The position numbers and the translations under genes were made by a program. A DNA stretch of 64,000 bases from Macrobrachium rosenbergii (lineage: Eukaryota > Arthropoda > Malacostraca > Decapoda > Palaemonidae), in contig NC_089795.1 in NCBI RefSeq assembly GCF_040412425.1, forward strand, positions 85,960,163-86,024,162. Direction: 5' to 3'. Position 1 is the first letter of the stretch, and the number at the start of each line of letters is the position of its first letter. The notes beneath the pieces were generated by a model. The model searched no databases. It saw only the letters and a list, made by a program, of their open reading frames with translations, and was not told the origin of the DNA. This document shows positions 37,564 through 49,979 of the stretch, piece after piece.

Positions 37564-38364
37564 AACAGGTACATATCAATAAGTCATAAATTGATTTGAA
37601 GCATATAACAGTAGAGCTATCCAAATATTCATTGAGCATGATATTTGCAACCATATCACCCAACAAAACATACCAATTTTTCTTACCAAGCAGTGCTTCT
37701 TTTTTCACATCAGAATTATGTGCAGTATGATAGCCATTAAAATTCCTGAAGATATATGTGGTTGCAGAAATTGTCATTTTTAGTGACAGGAAACCCACTG
37801 AAATTATAATCCAAAAAAAACATCTTCACACAACATAAAATTTCAACTTCACAAATTATGCAGAGATGGTAAAAATGTAGAAATATGGGGATTCGTTCCC
37901 AAAACTGTACTGTATTTGTTTCAGGGTGATCAAGTCTGAAAGGTACCCTTTTAGTTTTGCTGCTACTTTCTATCACTTTATTTTTGGGTCTGTTTCACAT
38001 GATTTTGCTGTTTACTGTGGAAATAATTCTTGTAATGGTTACGCCCAAGTGATGGTTATTTGCCTTGGCTGGTACCAGTTGACGTATGGTTTGCAGCTTA
38101 CACTTTGAAGTGTGGAGATTATGAATTTTGTAAAAATTATTTTTCCTGGTGGTTTTTTATTGTCTGATGACCCTACAGTATAATTTTATTGACACTTGGC
38201 TACCAGAAGACAGAACCGAGTTCATTTGCTTATCATGCAGAATAGACTGGTTTCATCTGTGAAACATACCTTAGTGGGATCCAGATTCTTGCTTGTGTTT
38301 CATAATTGCTTTGCTCTTCTTAGCAAAACATTTTTTCCATCCATCCTATTTCTTGTCATTACAG

Positions 38365-38510
38365 CTGTGATGTTTGTTGGGTTTTGTGCAAGAATGCCTA
38401 TTGAGACAACAAAGTTTATTGTTGACCACCCATTTTTATTCTTCATTCAAGATCTTCATTCTGGATTTGTTCATTTTGCTGGGCGACTAGTTAACCTTCA
38501 GTTATCATAG
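38365..38510 (+). CDS. serpin alternative last exon C
   Basis: The acceptor TTTCTTGTCATTACAG ends at 38364; 146 nt, phase 1, stop TAG. The loop A-VMFVGFCAR|MPIETTK differs from B at DC to GF in the bait side and Q to E after the bond, while everything from KFIVDHPF to the stop is identical. Substitutions are thus concentrated in the loop. Unit 2 of the 0.96-kb array; 398-residue isoform. Confidence 0.9.
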
Positions 38511-39322
38511 AACAGGTACATATCAATAAGACATAAATTGATTTGAAGCATATAACAGTAGAGCTATCCAAATATTCATTGAGCATGATATTTGCAACCA
38601 TATCACCCAACAAAACATAACAATTTTTCTTACTAAGCAGTGCTTCTTTTTTCATGTCAGAATTATGTGCAGTATGATAGCCATTAAAATTCCTGAAGAT
38701 ATATGTGGTTGCAGAAATTGTCATTTTTAGTGACAGGAATTGCTATAGAAACCCGCTGAAATTATAATCCAAAAAAAAACATCTTCACACAACATAAAAT
38801 TTCAACTTCACAAATTATAGAGAGATGGTAAAAATGTAGAAATATGGGGATTCGTTCCCAAAATTGTACTGTATTTGTTTCAGGATGATCAAGTCTGAAA
38901 GGTGCCCTTTTAGTTTTGCTGCTGCTTTCTATTGCTTTACTTTTGGGTCTTTTTCACATGATTTTGTGGTTTACTATGGAAATAATTCATGTAATGGTTA
39001 CGCCCAAGTGATGATTATTTGCCTTGGCTGGTACCAGTTGCGTATGGTTTGGTACACTTTGAAGTGTGATTATGAATTTTGTAAAAATTATTTTCCTGGT
39101 GGTTTTTATTGTTTGATGACCTACAGTATCATTTTATTGACTTGGGCACCAGAAGACAGAACCGAGTTCATTTGCGAATCATGCAGAATTGACTGGTTTC
39201 ATCTGTGAAACGTACCTTAGCAGGATCCAGATACCCATGAATAGTGTTGCTTGTGTTTCATCATTGCTTTGCTCTTCTTAGCAAAACATTTTTTCGAGCC
39301 ATCTTATTTCTTGTCTTTACAG

Positions 39323-39468
39323 CTGTGATGTTTATGGCGTGTTCTGCACGACTACGTATTCAGACAAAAAAATTTATTGTTGACCACCCATTTTTATTCT
39401 TCATTCAAGATCTTCATTCTGGATTTGTTTATTTTGCTGGGCGACTAGTTAACCTTCAGTCATCATAG
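39323..39468 (+). CDS. serpin alternative last exon D
   Basis: The acceptor TTTCTTGTCTTTACAG ends at 39322; 146 nt, phase 1, stop TAG. The loop A-VMFMACSAR|LRIQTKK changes the putative P1' from Met to Leu and adds basic residues after it. The signature FIVDHPFLFFI is unchanged and the C-terminus is GFVYFAGRLVNLQSS. Unit 3 of the array; 398-residue isoform. Confidence 0.9.
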
Positions 39469-40095
39469 AACAGGTACATAATAAGTCATAAATTGATTTG
39501 AAGCATGTTACAGTAGAGCTCTCCAAATATTCATCGAATCTGAGATTTGCAGCCATATAACCAACAAAGCATAACAGTTTTTTTTGCCAAGCAGTGCTTC
39601 TTTTTTTCACATCAGAATTATGAGCAATATGATAGCCATTATGCAGAAATTTGTCATTTTTAGTGACAGGAAGTGCTATGGAAACCCACTGAAATTATAA
39701 TCCAAAAAAACTTCTTCACACAACAGATAAAATTTCAGCTTCACAAATTATACAGAGATGGTAAAAATGTAGAAATATGTGGATTCAAAATTGTACTGTA
39801 TTTGTTTCAGGATGATCAAAAATAGAATCATTGCTTTAATGGTCTTTTTCACATGATTTTTGTGGTTTACTTTGAAATAATTCATGTAATGGTTACGAAC
39901 ATGATTAGTAAAGCAGGTGAAATAATTGGTTTTTATTGTTTGATGACCTACAGTATCATTTTATTCTTGGGAGAAGATGACAGTTCATTTGCGAATCATC
40001 AAATTGACTGGTTTCATCTGACACAGATACATGAATAGTTGCTTGTGTTTCATCATTGCTTTGCTCTTCTTAGCAAAACATTTTTTAGAACTTTA

Positions 40096-40213
40096 GCTGT
40101 GATGTTTAACTGTTCTTAGACCAAAAAATTTATGTTGACATTTTATTCTTGAATAGATCTTCATTCTGGATTTGTTTATTTTCTGGGCGACTAGTTAACC
40201 TTCAGTCATCATA
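40096..40213 (+). pseudogene. serpin alternative exon E, decayed
   Basis: Recognisable as a relative of exon D (AGCTGTGATGTTTAACTGTT, CTTCATTCTGGATTTGTTTA, GGGCGACTAGTTAACCTTCA). It has an in-frame stop soon after the acceptor (TGTTCTTAG), several deletions through the DHPF region and loss of its final stop context. It cannot encode a functional C-terminus. Confidence 0.85.
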
Positions 40214-40299
40214 TGTACAGACTCAATAAGTCATAAATTGTAACATCAACAGTTAATTTGCAGCCATATAACCAACAAAGCATAACAGTTTTTTTTGCC

Positions 40300-42173
40300 A
40301 AGCAGTGCTTCTTTGAATGTCATCAAATATTAGCAATATGATAGCCATTACAGAAAAATGTCAAATTGTGGAAACAAATGAAATTTAATCCAAAAAAATT
40401 ACAACAGATAAAATTTCTCACAAATTTCAGAGATGGTTTCAATTGATTCACACAAAATAGAATCATTGAATGGCAGAGTATTTGAAACTGTGAACATATG
40501 TAAAAATTTTTTAGCCCAATCTTGGATATGACACTCATCATATCTTCATACTAGTAATTTTGACACATCTTAGAACTAGTCACAACTGTTAGACCCATGG
40601 ACATTTGATGAAGAACTTCAACCAGTACAGAAAAGCCAACAGTTGGACTTTCGTGTGAATGTCTGAAATATTATCGACAACAAATGTCAAATTGTGGAAA
40701 CAAATCATTTGAAAAAATTATGCCGGAATCTCTTTCATTTTCAATTGAATTAAAATATACTGCTTGGTTCCCTTCTCTCAGTCTGCTTACTTATACAAAC
40801 CTATGGTTTGGGCATTACAATAATTGACTGATGGAAATATAATGAAAAATACCAGGTGCAAAAAAAAGGAAATGTATAATAACAGATCATGAACTCAGAT
40901 AATCTGTGCAGTATCAATGAAAGTGAAACAAATACATATCTCTCAAAATGCTTGGAACTCATTCATCAGTGGTTCACTCTGAGCTCATCCAACATCATGG
41001 GTAGAGTTGAATTGAACACAAGTGACAACCTATACGTATAGTTTCTCTTTTAAAAAATAACCTCACAAAACATATCTTTATTCAGTATTCATAAAGCTGA
41101 CTGGAATATACTATAAGCCAGCCTGAAAAACTGTGGCCCCTAACATGTGAAAGGAAAATGCTGAGGTGTGATTAAGGTCAAATTCTTCTCAGAATGTCAG
41201 CACAAGTAGGGAGAAGCACCACTATAGCACAATAAAAAACATGGAAGTAATGAAATGCTGAGAGTATCTATTACTGTGAACTGATCATAAAAAATTATTC
41301 CTGTAGAGATGTAAAAAACTAAATCAATATGAATATGTACAAAGAATATTCTCTGAAAAGCAAAGCTTGTAGCTATATGTAGTAGGATAACACTTTCCCA
41401 TGAAGGCTAGGACAGAAAGGGGTGGGGGAGATCAGAGACAACAATAAAAGACATTTCAGTTCGTACAGTCCAATAAATGACATCTTTAAGATAACAATAG
41501 ATATGAAACAAAACAGGGGTCAAGGCAGCCACCACCATAAAAACAAGAATCAGAGTTAATACGTACAAGGAACTTGCTGTGAATATTGTAAGCAAAAGAA
41601 TATTCCCTACAGGCTCAAACTTATACTGTAGGTCATGAGCATTTTGCCCCGAAAGTTAGCTTGAAATGAAAACATAAAAATAGTAATGAATTTAAGAATG
41701 GAAAGGGAGCACAAGGCAGCCATTATCATTGAAAGAGTATTCCTGTAAAATACATGCTTAGACTATATTTCAGTATGATAAAAAAAAATTGCAAAGAACA
41801 TCTATGATAAAAAACTTGCAAAGAACACCAAGCTAAAAATATACGAAAATTGGAGATTCTAGACATTCTAAGCAAGAGCCAATGCCTTTCTGTAAAAGGT
41901 AATTCTGCTTAGGCAGTGAACAGAAAGAGAGACTACAAATATCACAAAAGAGAGCCCATGCTCACAGGGAAGCACTGATGACATGACAAGACTGTGGTGG
42001 TGGAAGGAAAGAAATGCAAAATACAAAAAACTCATTGAACCCATTAAGGTGGAGAGATACAGTAATGCACAAGTGAACTCAATGTGAAAGTGAAAAAGCA
42101 GATACATAATGAAGAAGTTGATAAAGTGTGCAAAAAAACTGGGAAAGAACTCTGTTTAGGTGTAGGATACACT
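40300..42173. other. spacer between the two exon arrays
   Basis: No exon found. TCAAATTGTGGAAACAAAT occurs twice (40361 and 40687), so local duplication has occurred. The stretch at about 40745-40798 (ATATACTGCTTGGTTCCCTT) is the reverse complement of part of the 3.1-kb unit (42757-42790), indicating an inverted fragment. Open frames have no domain. Confidence 0.5.
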
Positions 42174-42437
42174 ACACATCCAATCTTATCACTACACAGA
42201 AGAATGACAGATAATCCAAGCAGATGGTAGACTGTGGGCAGGGCTTGTGTGGTGGAACCTTTCCTTTTTCAGTTCTTCATGTCAGCATAGCTGGGTCTGT
42301 GTGGCAGGGAATAAGGCTTATTATGATCATTGTGTTGTCTTGTAACAAACCCCATTTGATTGGTACTGTTTATGTGTAATCAGGTGTTTGCACTTGTCAA
42401 AACATTTTTCCATGTATTCTGTATCTTCTCTTTCCAG

Positions 42438-42568
42438 TTTTGGTGAGATTGAGGAAGCGTTCCCTAAGTCAAGCAACCAGATTTGTAGTAGACCACCCAT
42501 TTTTGTTCTTCATTCAGAATCATCATTCTGGATGTGTTCTTTTTGCAGGACGACTATCTAACCTTTGA
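42438..42568 (+). CDS. serpin alternative last exon F (polybasic loop)
   Basis: The acceptor CTTCTCTTTCCAG ends at 42437; two bases complete the phase-1 codon (G|TT = Val, P7), followed by 42 codons and TGA. The loop is V-LVRLRKR|SLSQATR, then FVVDHPFLFFI and the shortened C-terminus GRLSNL. Aligned on DHPF, P1 is the last Arg of Arg-Lys-Arg; counted from the hinge, P1 is the Lys. Either way the bond sits in a dibasic run of the kind cut by proprotein convertases. The strict Arg-x-x-Arg furin pattern is not met. Isoform length is 393 residues. Confidence 0.9.
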
Positions 42569-43315
42569 AGATTATTCTAAATGTTAGTAGTAATTAGGCA
42601 TTTATGCAGTGATATATGCAACTAGAGTATAAAGGGTATCTGGAAAGAAACCAAGGCTGTAGTTGGTCATGTTGGTTGAAATAATTATGATAGTAGAATG
42701 CACTGTGGTAATGTTCAAGAAATACAGTAACTAATAAAAACATTTTTGTATAAGTAAGCAGACTGAGAGAAGGGAACCACGCAGTATATTTTAATTCAGA
42801 CAGTTCAGTAGTTTTGGTGTTCAGCATCATCTCATCCCAGTTGTCGTTCTTTGTTGGCCAGAGCAACTTACCTCCATTTATGGTTCATTGTTTGAGATAA
42901 ACATTTTAATAAGAATACTTATAATTAATAAGAATAATATTTATAATTTTGTAGGACCATCGAGGCAGTGTGGCCAATGATATTGCAAAGGGTGGAAAGA
43001 GAAAAGTGTATGGGTGTTTAGCATAATATTTTCTGGTAGATCTTACCCTACTACTCTATACATAGTTAGGGTTGTTATTTTGTTGTCCTCATAATACTGT
43101 AGTATATTATTGTAATTTCTCTTGAGTTCTATTGTCATTTTCTGTAGAAAAATTCTGAGTAAAGAAAATGTTCCACAGAAGTTATGAAATTACAGAGAAT
43201 TATTATCATCATGCATATTGTATAGAAATTTATTTGAAAAACAATGAATGATGAAATTAACTTATACATCAAATTTTCATGAAGTAGAATGCACTTTTGA
43301 GATAGAAGACAAATA

Positions 43316-43474
<159 letters not shown>

Positions 43475-43882
43475 TTAGTCATTTATTCTTTAAAGGTGTC
43501 ACCTTGGAAGGCCTTGTAAGTCTTTGAGACACCTCTATCCATGTACAGTAATCTCTTGTAACTTTCATTTACAGTACTTACCGCAGATTTTATATTCAGT
43601 AAAATCTGTGAATGGAAATATGATACATTACTTTACTGAAGCTATTATTTACATGTCTCTCATTCATTCTCCCAGTTATACAGCTTTCAATACTGTACCC
43701 TAAGAAAGTAACTTTTAACATTTAACAAATTGCACCTCTTGCTGTGCATACTGGAAGGCAATATCTCATTAGGTTGGTATTTAAGAGGTATTGCACCTTC
43801 AAAGTGCCTGCAAGTGACCTTATGTCAGCCATGGTAGGCATTTGATAGTGTCAAAGCTTATCTGAATACCCAAAGATGTCAT

Positions 43883-44185
43883 ATGATTCAGCAGACATGT
43901 GAAAAGGGTGAGAGCTTTGGCTTAAAAAAGCAACAGATGATGTACAGGCTTTCAGCCCGTATGCAAAAGATGGGGCTACTGGATCACTTGATGACTATAA
44001 ACCTTGATGCTGTTGGGGGAGAGAGCATCCCCGGTGAAATGTTTGAGCCTCCTCTGACAGAAGGTTTCTTACTACTGAAGCCTGATTATGTTGGTGCTTG
44101 CAGTAGAAAGGGACTTGATGAAGGTATCACTGAATCATTCCATGTCACACTTAGGTTGGTCAGAAAACTCGAGGAAGTTGAGTGA
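43883..44185 (+). other. open frame of unknown function in 3.1-kb unit 1
   Basis: A 100-codon frame with recognisable segments LSARMQKMGLLDHLMT and DAVGGESIPGEMFEPPLTEG, ending RKLEEVE. It is shared almost unchanged with 46924-47271, but this follows from the recent duplication and is not evidence of selection. No family recognised. A minus-strand frame just downstream (about 44280-44610) reads acidic segments (REDIDEERTHEWLNEDGG) that resemble C-terminal parts of pogo/Tigger-type transposases. I suspect an old DNA transposon. Confidence 0.3.
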
Positions 44186-45577
44186 TTGACAAATCTTGCT
44201 AAACCTGAGCATAGCAGGAATAGTAGCATCTGTCATATTGTCATGAGTATCCTAGGTAATGGTGGCTGTAGCAGCAATATCCCAATCAATTTAATATGCA
44301 ACCTAGTATTCCCACCATCTTCATTGAGCCATTCATGAGTACGTTCCTCATCAATGTCTTCTCTGACCTCCCTGTTGTATATTATATTCGGTAAGTCTTT
44401 AACCATGCACCCTGGAAATTCAGCAGTAACCTTCTCCTCACCATTTAACTTATGCTATCCATACTCCAAGGTAAGAGCAAAGCAAAGACAGTAGTTAAAG
44501 AAATAGGCCAGTTGTAGATTTCTGATTTGAGGGAGTAGATCTGAAGGGTCATCAGAGTACCTTCCACACAAGTATCCAAGTCAAGGTCCACCTCCTCCTC
44601 ATCTTTGGTTAAAGACAAAATAAAAAAAATGCTTAGTTCAACTGTTCTCTGCAGCCAGTTTGTGCTCAGTAGAATGCATGTACAGTACAGTACATTGTCT
44701 TTACCCACTGTCAAGGAAACCAGAGTTCTTCATTTTATGAAAGTTAACTTCCTTTCAGGAATGGGTGTAAAATAATTTTTTAATGATATTGAGTGTGAAC
44801 CAACCCATTAAGAATGATAACAAATATATAGGAAGGTTACCCTTCATCACATACAGATGGGCTGTTAGGAGATTGTAACCACCACTAGTTACAGACTTCA
44901 TGTACATGAGGATTTTGTACAACACAGCAAATAAACGTTGCATGCTAAGCTTTTGATCAGGTAGCTTCTTCTCCAACCCTTCAGACAAGATATTAGTGGG
45001 CATGGGAGTACTGTAGAGTGGTAAAATAACCGATTTTTATCTGTGTTATAGATTTGAGATCCTTTAAGTGATTGTATATTAACCAAATATAAGTACTACT
45101 TCTGAATGTCATCAATACATTTCTCTAAGTTGTCACATGCTTTGCCATGACCCTTGCAGTTAACATGACCACACCAAAATTTTAACCAGTAGAACTTACC
45201 AGCAACCATCTGCAGTTGAGTCCCAAAAGCCGGTACACCTACCAAATGTTGTTGATGATACATAACTAGGTACTACCCTTTCAAGCTCCTTGTACCTGGG
45301 CCAGGACACATCCAATATATTTGTCAATACACAGGAGAATGACAGATATTTCAGGGGTATGATAGACCGCAGGCTGGGCTTGTGTGGTGGAACCTTTCCT
45401 TTTTCAGTTCTTCAAGTGAGTGTAGCTGGGTTTGTTTTACAGAGAATAAGGCTGATTATGATCAGTGGGTTTTCTTATAACAAACTCCCTCTTATTGGTA
45501 CTGGTTTTGTTTACTCAGGTGTTTGCACTTGTCAAAACATTTTTCCAACTACAGTATCCCATATCTTCTCTTTTCAG

Positions 45578-45711
45578 CCACGAAGGTGAAATTGAAGATG
45601 TGTGCCTCAGCTCAAAAACCCAAATTTCTAGTAGACCGCCCATTTTTGTTCTTCATTCGGAATCACCACTCTGGATTTGTTCATTTTGCAGGGCGACTCT
45701 CTAACCTTTGA
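45578..45711 (+). CDS. serpin alternative last exon G (lysine-rich loop)
   Basis: The acceptor TATCTTCTCTTTTCAG ends at 45577; two bases complete the phase-1 codon (G|CC = Ala, P7), then 43 codons and TGA. The loop A-TKVKLK|MCASAQKPK is lysine-rich. Counting from the hinge gives Lys at P1 and Met at P1'; the C-terminal side is two residues longer than in A. The signature FLVDRPFLFFI has Arg instead of His, still within the family pattern, and the C-terminus is GRLSNL. The 394-residue isoform is in frame throughout. An AATAAA lies 8 bp after the stop (45719). Confidence 0.9.
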
Positions 45712-46448
45712 AGATATTAATAAATTCAGTAGTAATTAGGTATTTTATGCAGTATTGTATGCTACCATAAATCAGGAAAGAAACAAAGGCTGTAGTTGGT
45801 CATGTTGCGTTAAAATAATTAGAACAGTATAATGCACTGTGGTAATGTTCAAGAAATACAGTAACTAAAAACATTTTTGTATAAGCAAGCAGACTGAGAG
45901 AAGGGAACCATGCAGTATATTTTAATTCAGACAGTTCAGTAGTTTCGGTGTTCAGCATCATCTCATCCCAGTTGTCGTTCTTTGTTGACCAGAGCAACTT
46001 ACCTCCATTTATGGTTCATTGTTTGAGATAAACTTTTTAATAATAATATTTATAACTAGTAAGAATAATATTTATAATTTTGTAGGACCATCGAGGCAGT
46101 GTGGCCAATGATATTGCAAAAGGTGGAAAGAGAAAAGTGTATGGGTTTAGCATAATATTTTCTGGTAGATCTTACTCTACTACTCTATATGTAGTTAGGG
46201 TTGTTATTTTGTTGTCCTCATTATTGTAATATTATTGTAATTTCTCTTGAGTTGCATTGTCATTTTCTGTAGATAAATTCTGAGTAAAGAAAATGTTCCA
46301 CAGAAGTTATGAAATTACAGAGAATTATTATCATTGTGCATATTGTATAGAAATTTATATGGAAAACAATGAATGATGAAATTAACTTATTCATCAAATT
46401 TTCATGAAGTAGAATGCACTTTTTAGATAGACGACAAACACTACTAGA

Positions 46449-46554
<106 letters not shown>

Positions 46555-46923
46555 ATTTAGTCATTTATTTTTTAAAGGTGTCACCTTGGAAGGCCTTGTA
46601 AGTCTTTGAGACACCTCTATCCATGTACAGTAATCTCTTGTAACTTTCATTTACAGTACTTACCACAGATTTTATTTTCAGTAAAATCTGTGAATGGAAA
46701 TATGATACATTACTTTACTGAAGCTATTATTTACATGTCTCTCATTCATTCTCCCAGTTATACAGCTTTCAATACTGTACCCTAAGAAAGTAACTTTTAA
46801 CATTTAACAAATTGCACCTCTTGCTGTGCATACTGGAAGGCAATATCTCATTAGGTTGGTATTTAAGAGGTATTGCACCTTCAAAGTGCCTGCAAGTGAC
46901 CTTATGTCAGGCATGGTAGGCAT

Positions 46924-47271
46924 TTGATAGTGTCAAAGGCTTATCTAAATACCCAAAGATGTCATATGATTCAGCAGACATGTGAAAAGGGTGAGAGCTG
47001 TGGCTTAAAAAAGCAACAGAAGATGATGTACAGGCTTTCAGCCCGTATGCAAAAGATGGGGCTACTGGATCACTTGATGACTATAAACCTTGATGCTGTT
47101 GGGGGAGAGAGCATCCCTGGTGAAATGTTTGAGCCTCCTCTGACAGAAGGTTTCTTACTACTGAAGCCTGATTATGTTGGTGCTTGCAGTAGAAAGGGAC
47201 TTGATGAAGGTATCACTGAATCATTCCATGTCACACTTAGGATGGTCAGAAAACTTGAGGAAGTTGAGTGA
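46924..47271 (+). other. open frame of unknown function in 3.1-kb unit 2
   Basis: Counterpart of 43883-44185 with a few substitutions and an extra codon (KKQQKMMY). A third, broken relative occurs at about 49980-50260 with deletions and frameshifts. No family recognised. Confidence 0.3.
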
Positions 47272-48673
47272 TTGACAGACCTTGCTAATCCTGAGCATAG
47301 CAGGAATAGTAGCATCTGTCATAGTGTCATGAGTATCTTAGGTAGTGGTGGCTGCAGTAGCAATATCCCAGTCAATTTAATATGCAACCTAGTATTCCCC
47401 CATCTTCATTGAGCCATTTCACGTTCCTCATCAATTCTGACCTCCCTGTTGTATATTATATTCTGTAAGTCTTTAACCATGCACCCTGAAGTTCAGCAGT
47501 AACCTTCTCCTCACCATTTAACTATGGTATCCATACTCCAAGGTAAGAGCAAAGCAAAGACAGTAGTTAAAGAAATAGGCCAGTTGTAGATTTCTGATTT
47601 GAGGGAGTAGTTCTGAAGGGTCATCAGAGTACCTTCCACACAAGTATCCAAGTCAAGGTCCACCTCCTCCTCATCTTTGGTTAAAGACAAAAAAAAAAAA
47701 AATGCTTAGTTCAACTGTTCTCTGCAGCCAGTTTGTGCTCAGTAGAATGCATGTACAGTACATTGTCTTTACCCACTGTCAAGGAAACCAGAGTTCTTCA
47801 TTTTATGAAAGTTAACTTCCTTTCAGGAATGGGTGTAAAATCATTTTTTAATGATATTGAGTGTGAACCAACCCACTAAGAATGATAACAAATTATAGGA
47901 AGGTTACCCTTCATCACATACAGATGGGCTGTTAGGAGATTGTAACCACCACTAGTTACAGACTTCATGTACATGAGGATTTTGTACAACACAGCAAATA
48001 AATGTTGCATGCTAATCTTTTGATCAGGTAGCTTCTTCTCCAACCCTTCAGACAAGATATTAGTGGACATGGGAGTACTGTAGAGTGGTAAAATAACCGA
48101 TTTTTATCTGTATTATAGATTTGAGATCCTTTAAGTGATTGTATATTAACCAAATATAAGTACTACTTCTGAATGTCATCAATACATTTATCTAAGTTGT
48201 CACATGCTTTGCCATGACCCTTGCAGTTAACATGACCACACCAAAATTTTAACCAGTAGAACTTATGCCTTAAAATCTGGTAAGTCTTGTGAACTTACAA
48301 CCATCTGCAGTTGAGTCCCAAAAGCCAGTACACCTACCAAATGTTGTTGATGATACATAACTAGGTACTACCCTTTCAAGCTCCTTGTACCTGGGCCAGG
48401 ACACATCCAATATATTTGTCAATACACAGGAGAATGACAGATATTTCAGGGGTATGATAGACTGCAGGCTGGGCTTGTGTGGTGGAACCTTTCCTTTTCA
48501 GTTCTTCAAGTCAGTGTAGCTGGGTTTGTTTTACAGAGAATAAAGCTGATTATGATCAGTGGGTTTTCTTATAACAAACTCCATCTTGTTGGTAATGGTT
48601 TTGTTTACAGTATTCAGGTGTTTGCACTTGTCAAAACATTTTTCCAACAGTATCCCATATCTTCTCTTTTCAG

Positions 48674-48806
48674 CCACGTTGGTGATGATGTTTGTGTGCC
48701 CCACCTCCAAAAACTCAAATTTCTAGTAGACCACCCATTTTTGTTCTTCATTCGGAATCACCACTCTGGATTTGTTCATTTTGCAGGGCGACTCTCTAAC
48801 CTTTGA
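48674..48806 (+). pseudogene. serpin alternative exon H, frameshifted
   Basis: The acceptor TATCTTCTCTTTTCAG ends at 48673 and the 3' half is identical in sense to exon G (FLVDHPFLFFI, GRLSNL). However, the exon is 133 nt where G is 134. After the phase-1 donor the reading frame is therefore wrong and meets TAG at 48724-48726, after 17 residues and before the signature. The intact DHPF frame is open only in a phase the constant donor cannot supply. It is either a dead exon or a one-base assembly error in the loop-coding part. Confidence 0.8.
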
Positions 48807-49545
48807 AGATATTAATAAATTCAGTAGTAATTAGGTATTTTATGCAGTATTGTATGCTACCATAAATCAGGAAAGAAACAAAGGATTGTAGTTGGTCATG
48901 TTGTGTTAAAATAATTAGAACAGTATAATGCACTGTGGTAATGTTCAAGAAATACAGTAACTAAAAACATTTTTGTTTAAGCAAGCAGACTGAGAGAAGG
49001 GAACCATGCAGTATATTTTAATTCAGACAATTCAGTAGTTTCAGTGTTCAGCATCATCTCATCCCAATTGTCATTCTTTGTTGACCAGAGCAACTTACCT
49101 CCATTTATGGTTCATTGTTTGAGATAAACTTTTAATAATAATATTTATAACTAGTAAGAATAATATTTATAAGGACCATCCAGGCAGTGTGGCCAATGAT
49201 ATTGCAAAAAGGTGGAAAGAGAAAAGTGTGTGGGTTTAGCATAATATTTTCTGGTAGATCTTACTCTACTACTCTATATGTAGTTAGGGTTGTTATTTTG
49301 TTGTCCTCATAATATTTAATATTATTTTAATTTCTCTTGAGTTGCATTGTCATTTTCTGTAGATAAATTCTGAGTAAAGAAAATGTTCCACAGAACTTAT
49401 GAAATTACAGAGAATTATTATCATCATGCATATTGTATAGAAATTTATTTCAGAAAACAATGAATGATGGAATTAACTTATTAATCAAATTTTCATGAAG
49501 TAGAATGCACATTTGAGATAGAAGACAAACACTACTAGACTACAA

Positions 49546-49646
<101 letters not shown>

Positions 49647-49979
49647 TAACTGGAGCTATTCTCTTGATTTAGTCATTTATCTTTTCAGGTTCCTTGGAAG
49701 GCCTTGTAAGTCTTTCAGACACTGTACCATGAGAAAGTAACTTTTAACATTTAACAAATTGCATATCTTGTTGATACATACTTTACTGAAGCAATTTACA
49801 TGTCTCTCGTTCATTTAGGTACAGGTCATATTTAAGAAAGTAACTTTTAATATTTAACAAATTGCACCTCTTGCTGTGCATACTGCAATATAATGGTATT
49901 TGGTATTGCAGCAAATGCCTCAGTCATTAGTCAGTGAAAAGGCATTTGATAGCATCAAGGGGTTATCTTACCTAAAAGA

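Larger units (their letters stand above)
36930..40300 (+). repeat. ~0.96-kb tandem duplication array carrying serpin exons B-E
   Basis: Four consecutive units (about 36930-37890, 37891-38849, 38850-39780, 39781-40300) share a start block (GATCAAGTCTGAAAGGTACC, CTTTTAGTTTTGCTG), a middle block (CACCAGAAGACAGAACCGAG), an alternative serpin last exon and a 3' block (ATATAACAGTAGAGCTATCC). Units 1-3 are very similar; unit 4 is riddled with deletions. The array produced exons B, C, D and dead E. Confidence 0.9.

Noticed and set aside
37544..38724. Minus-strand frames of about 80 codons repeated in the 0.96-kb units
   Set aside because: Antisense of intronic sequence, conserved only because the units are recent duplicates.
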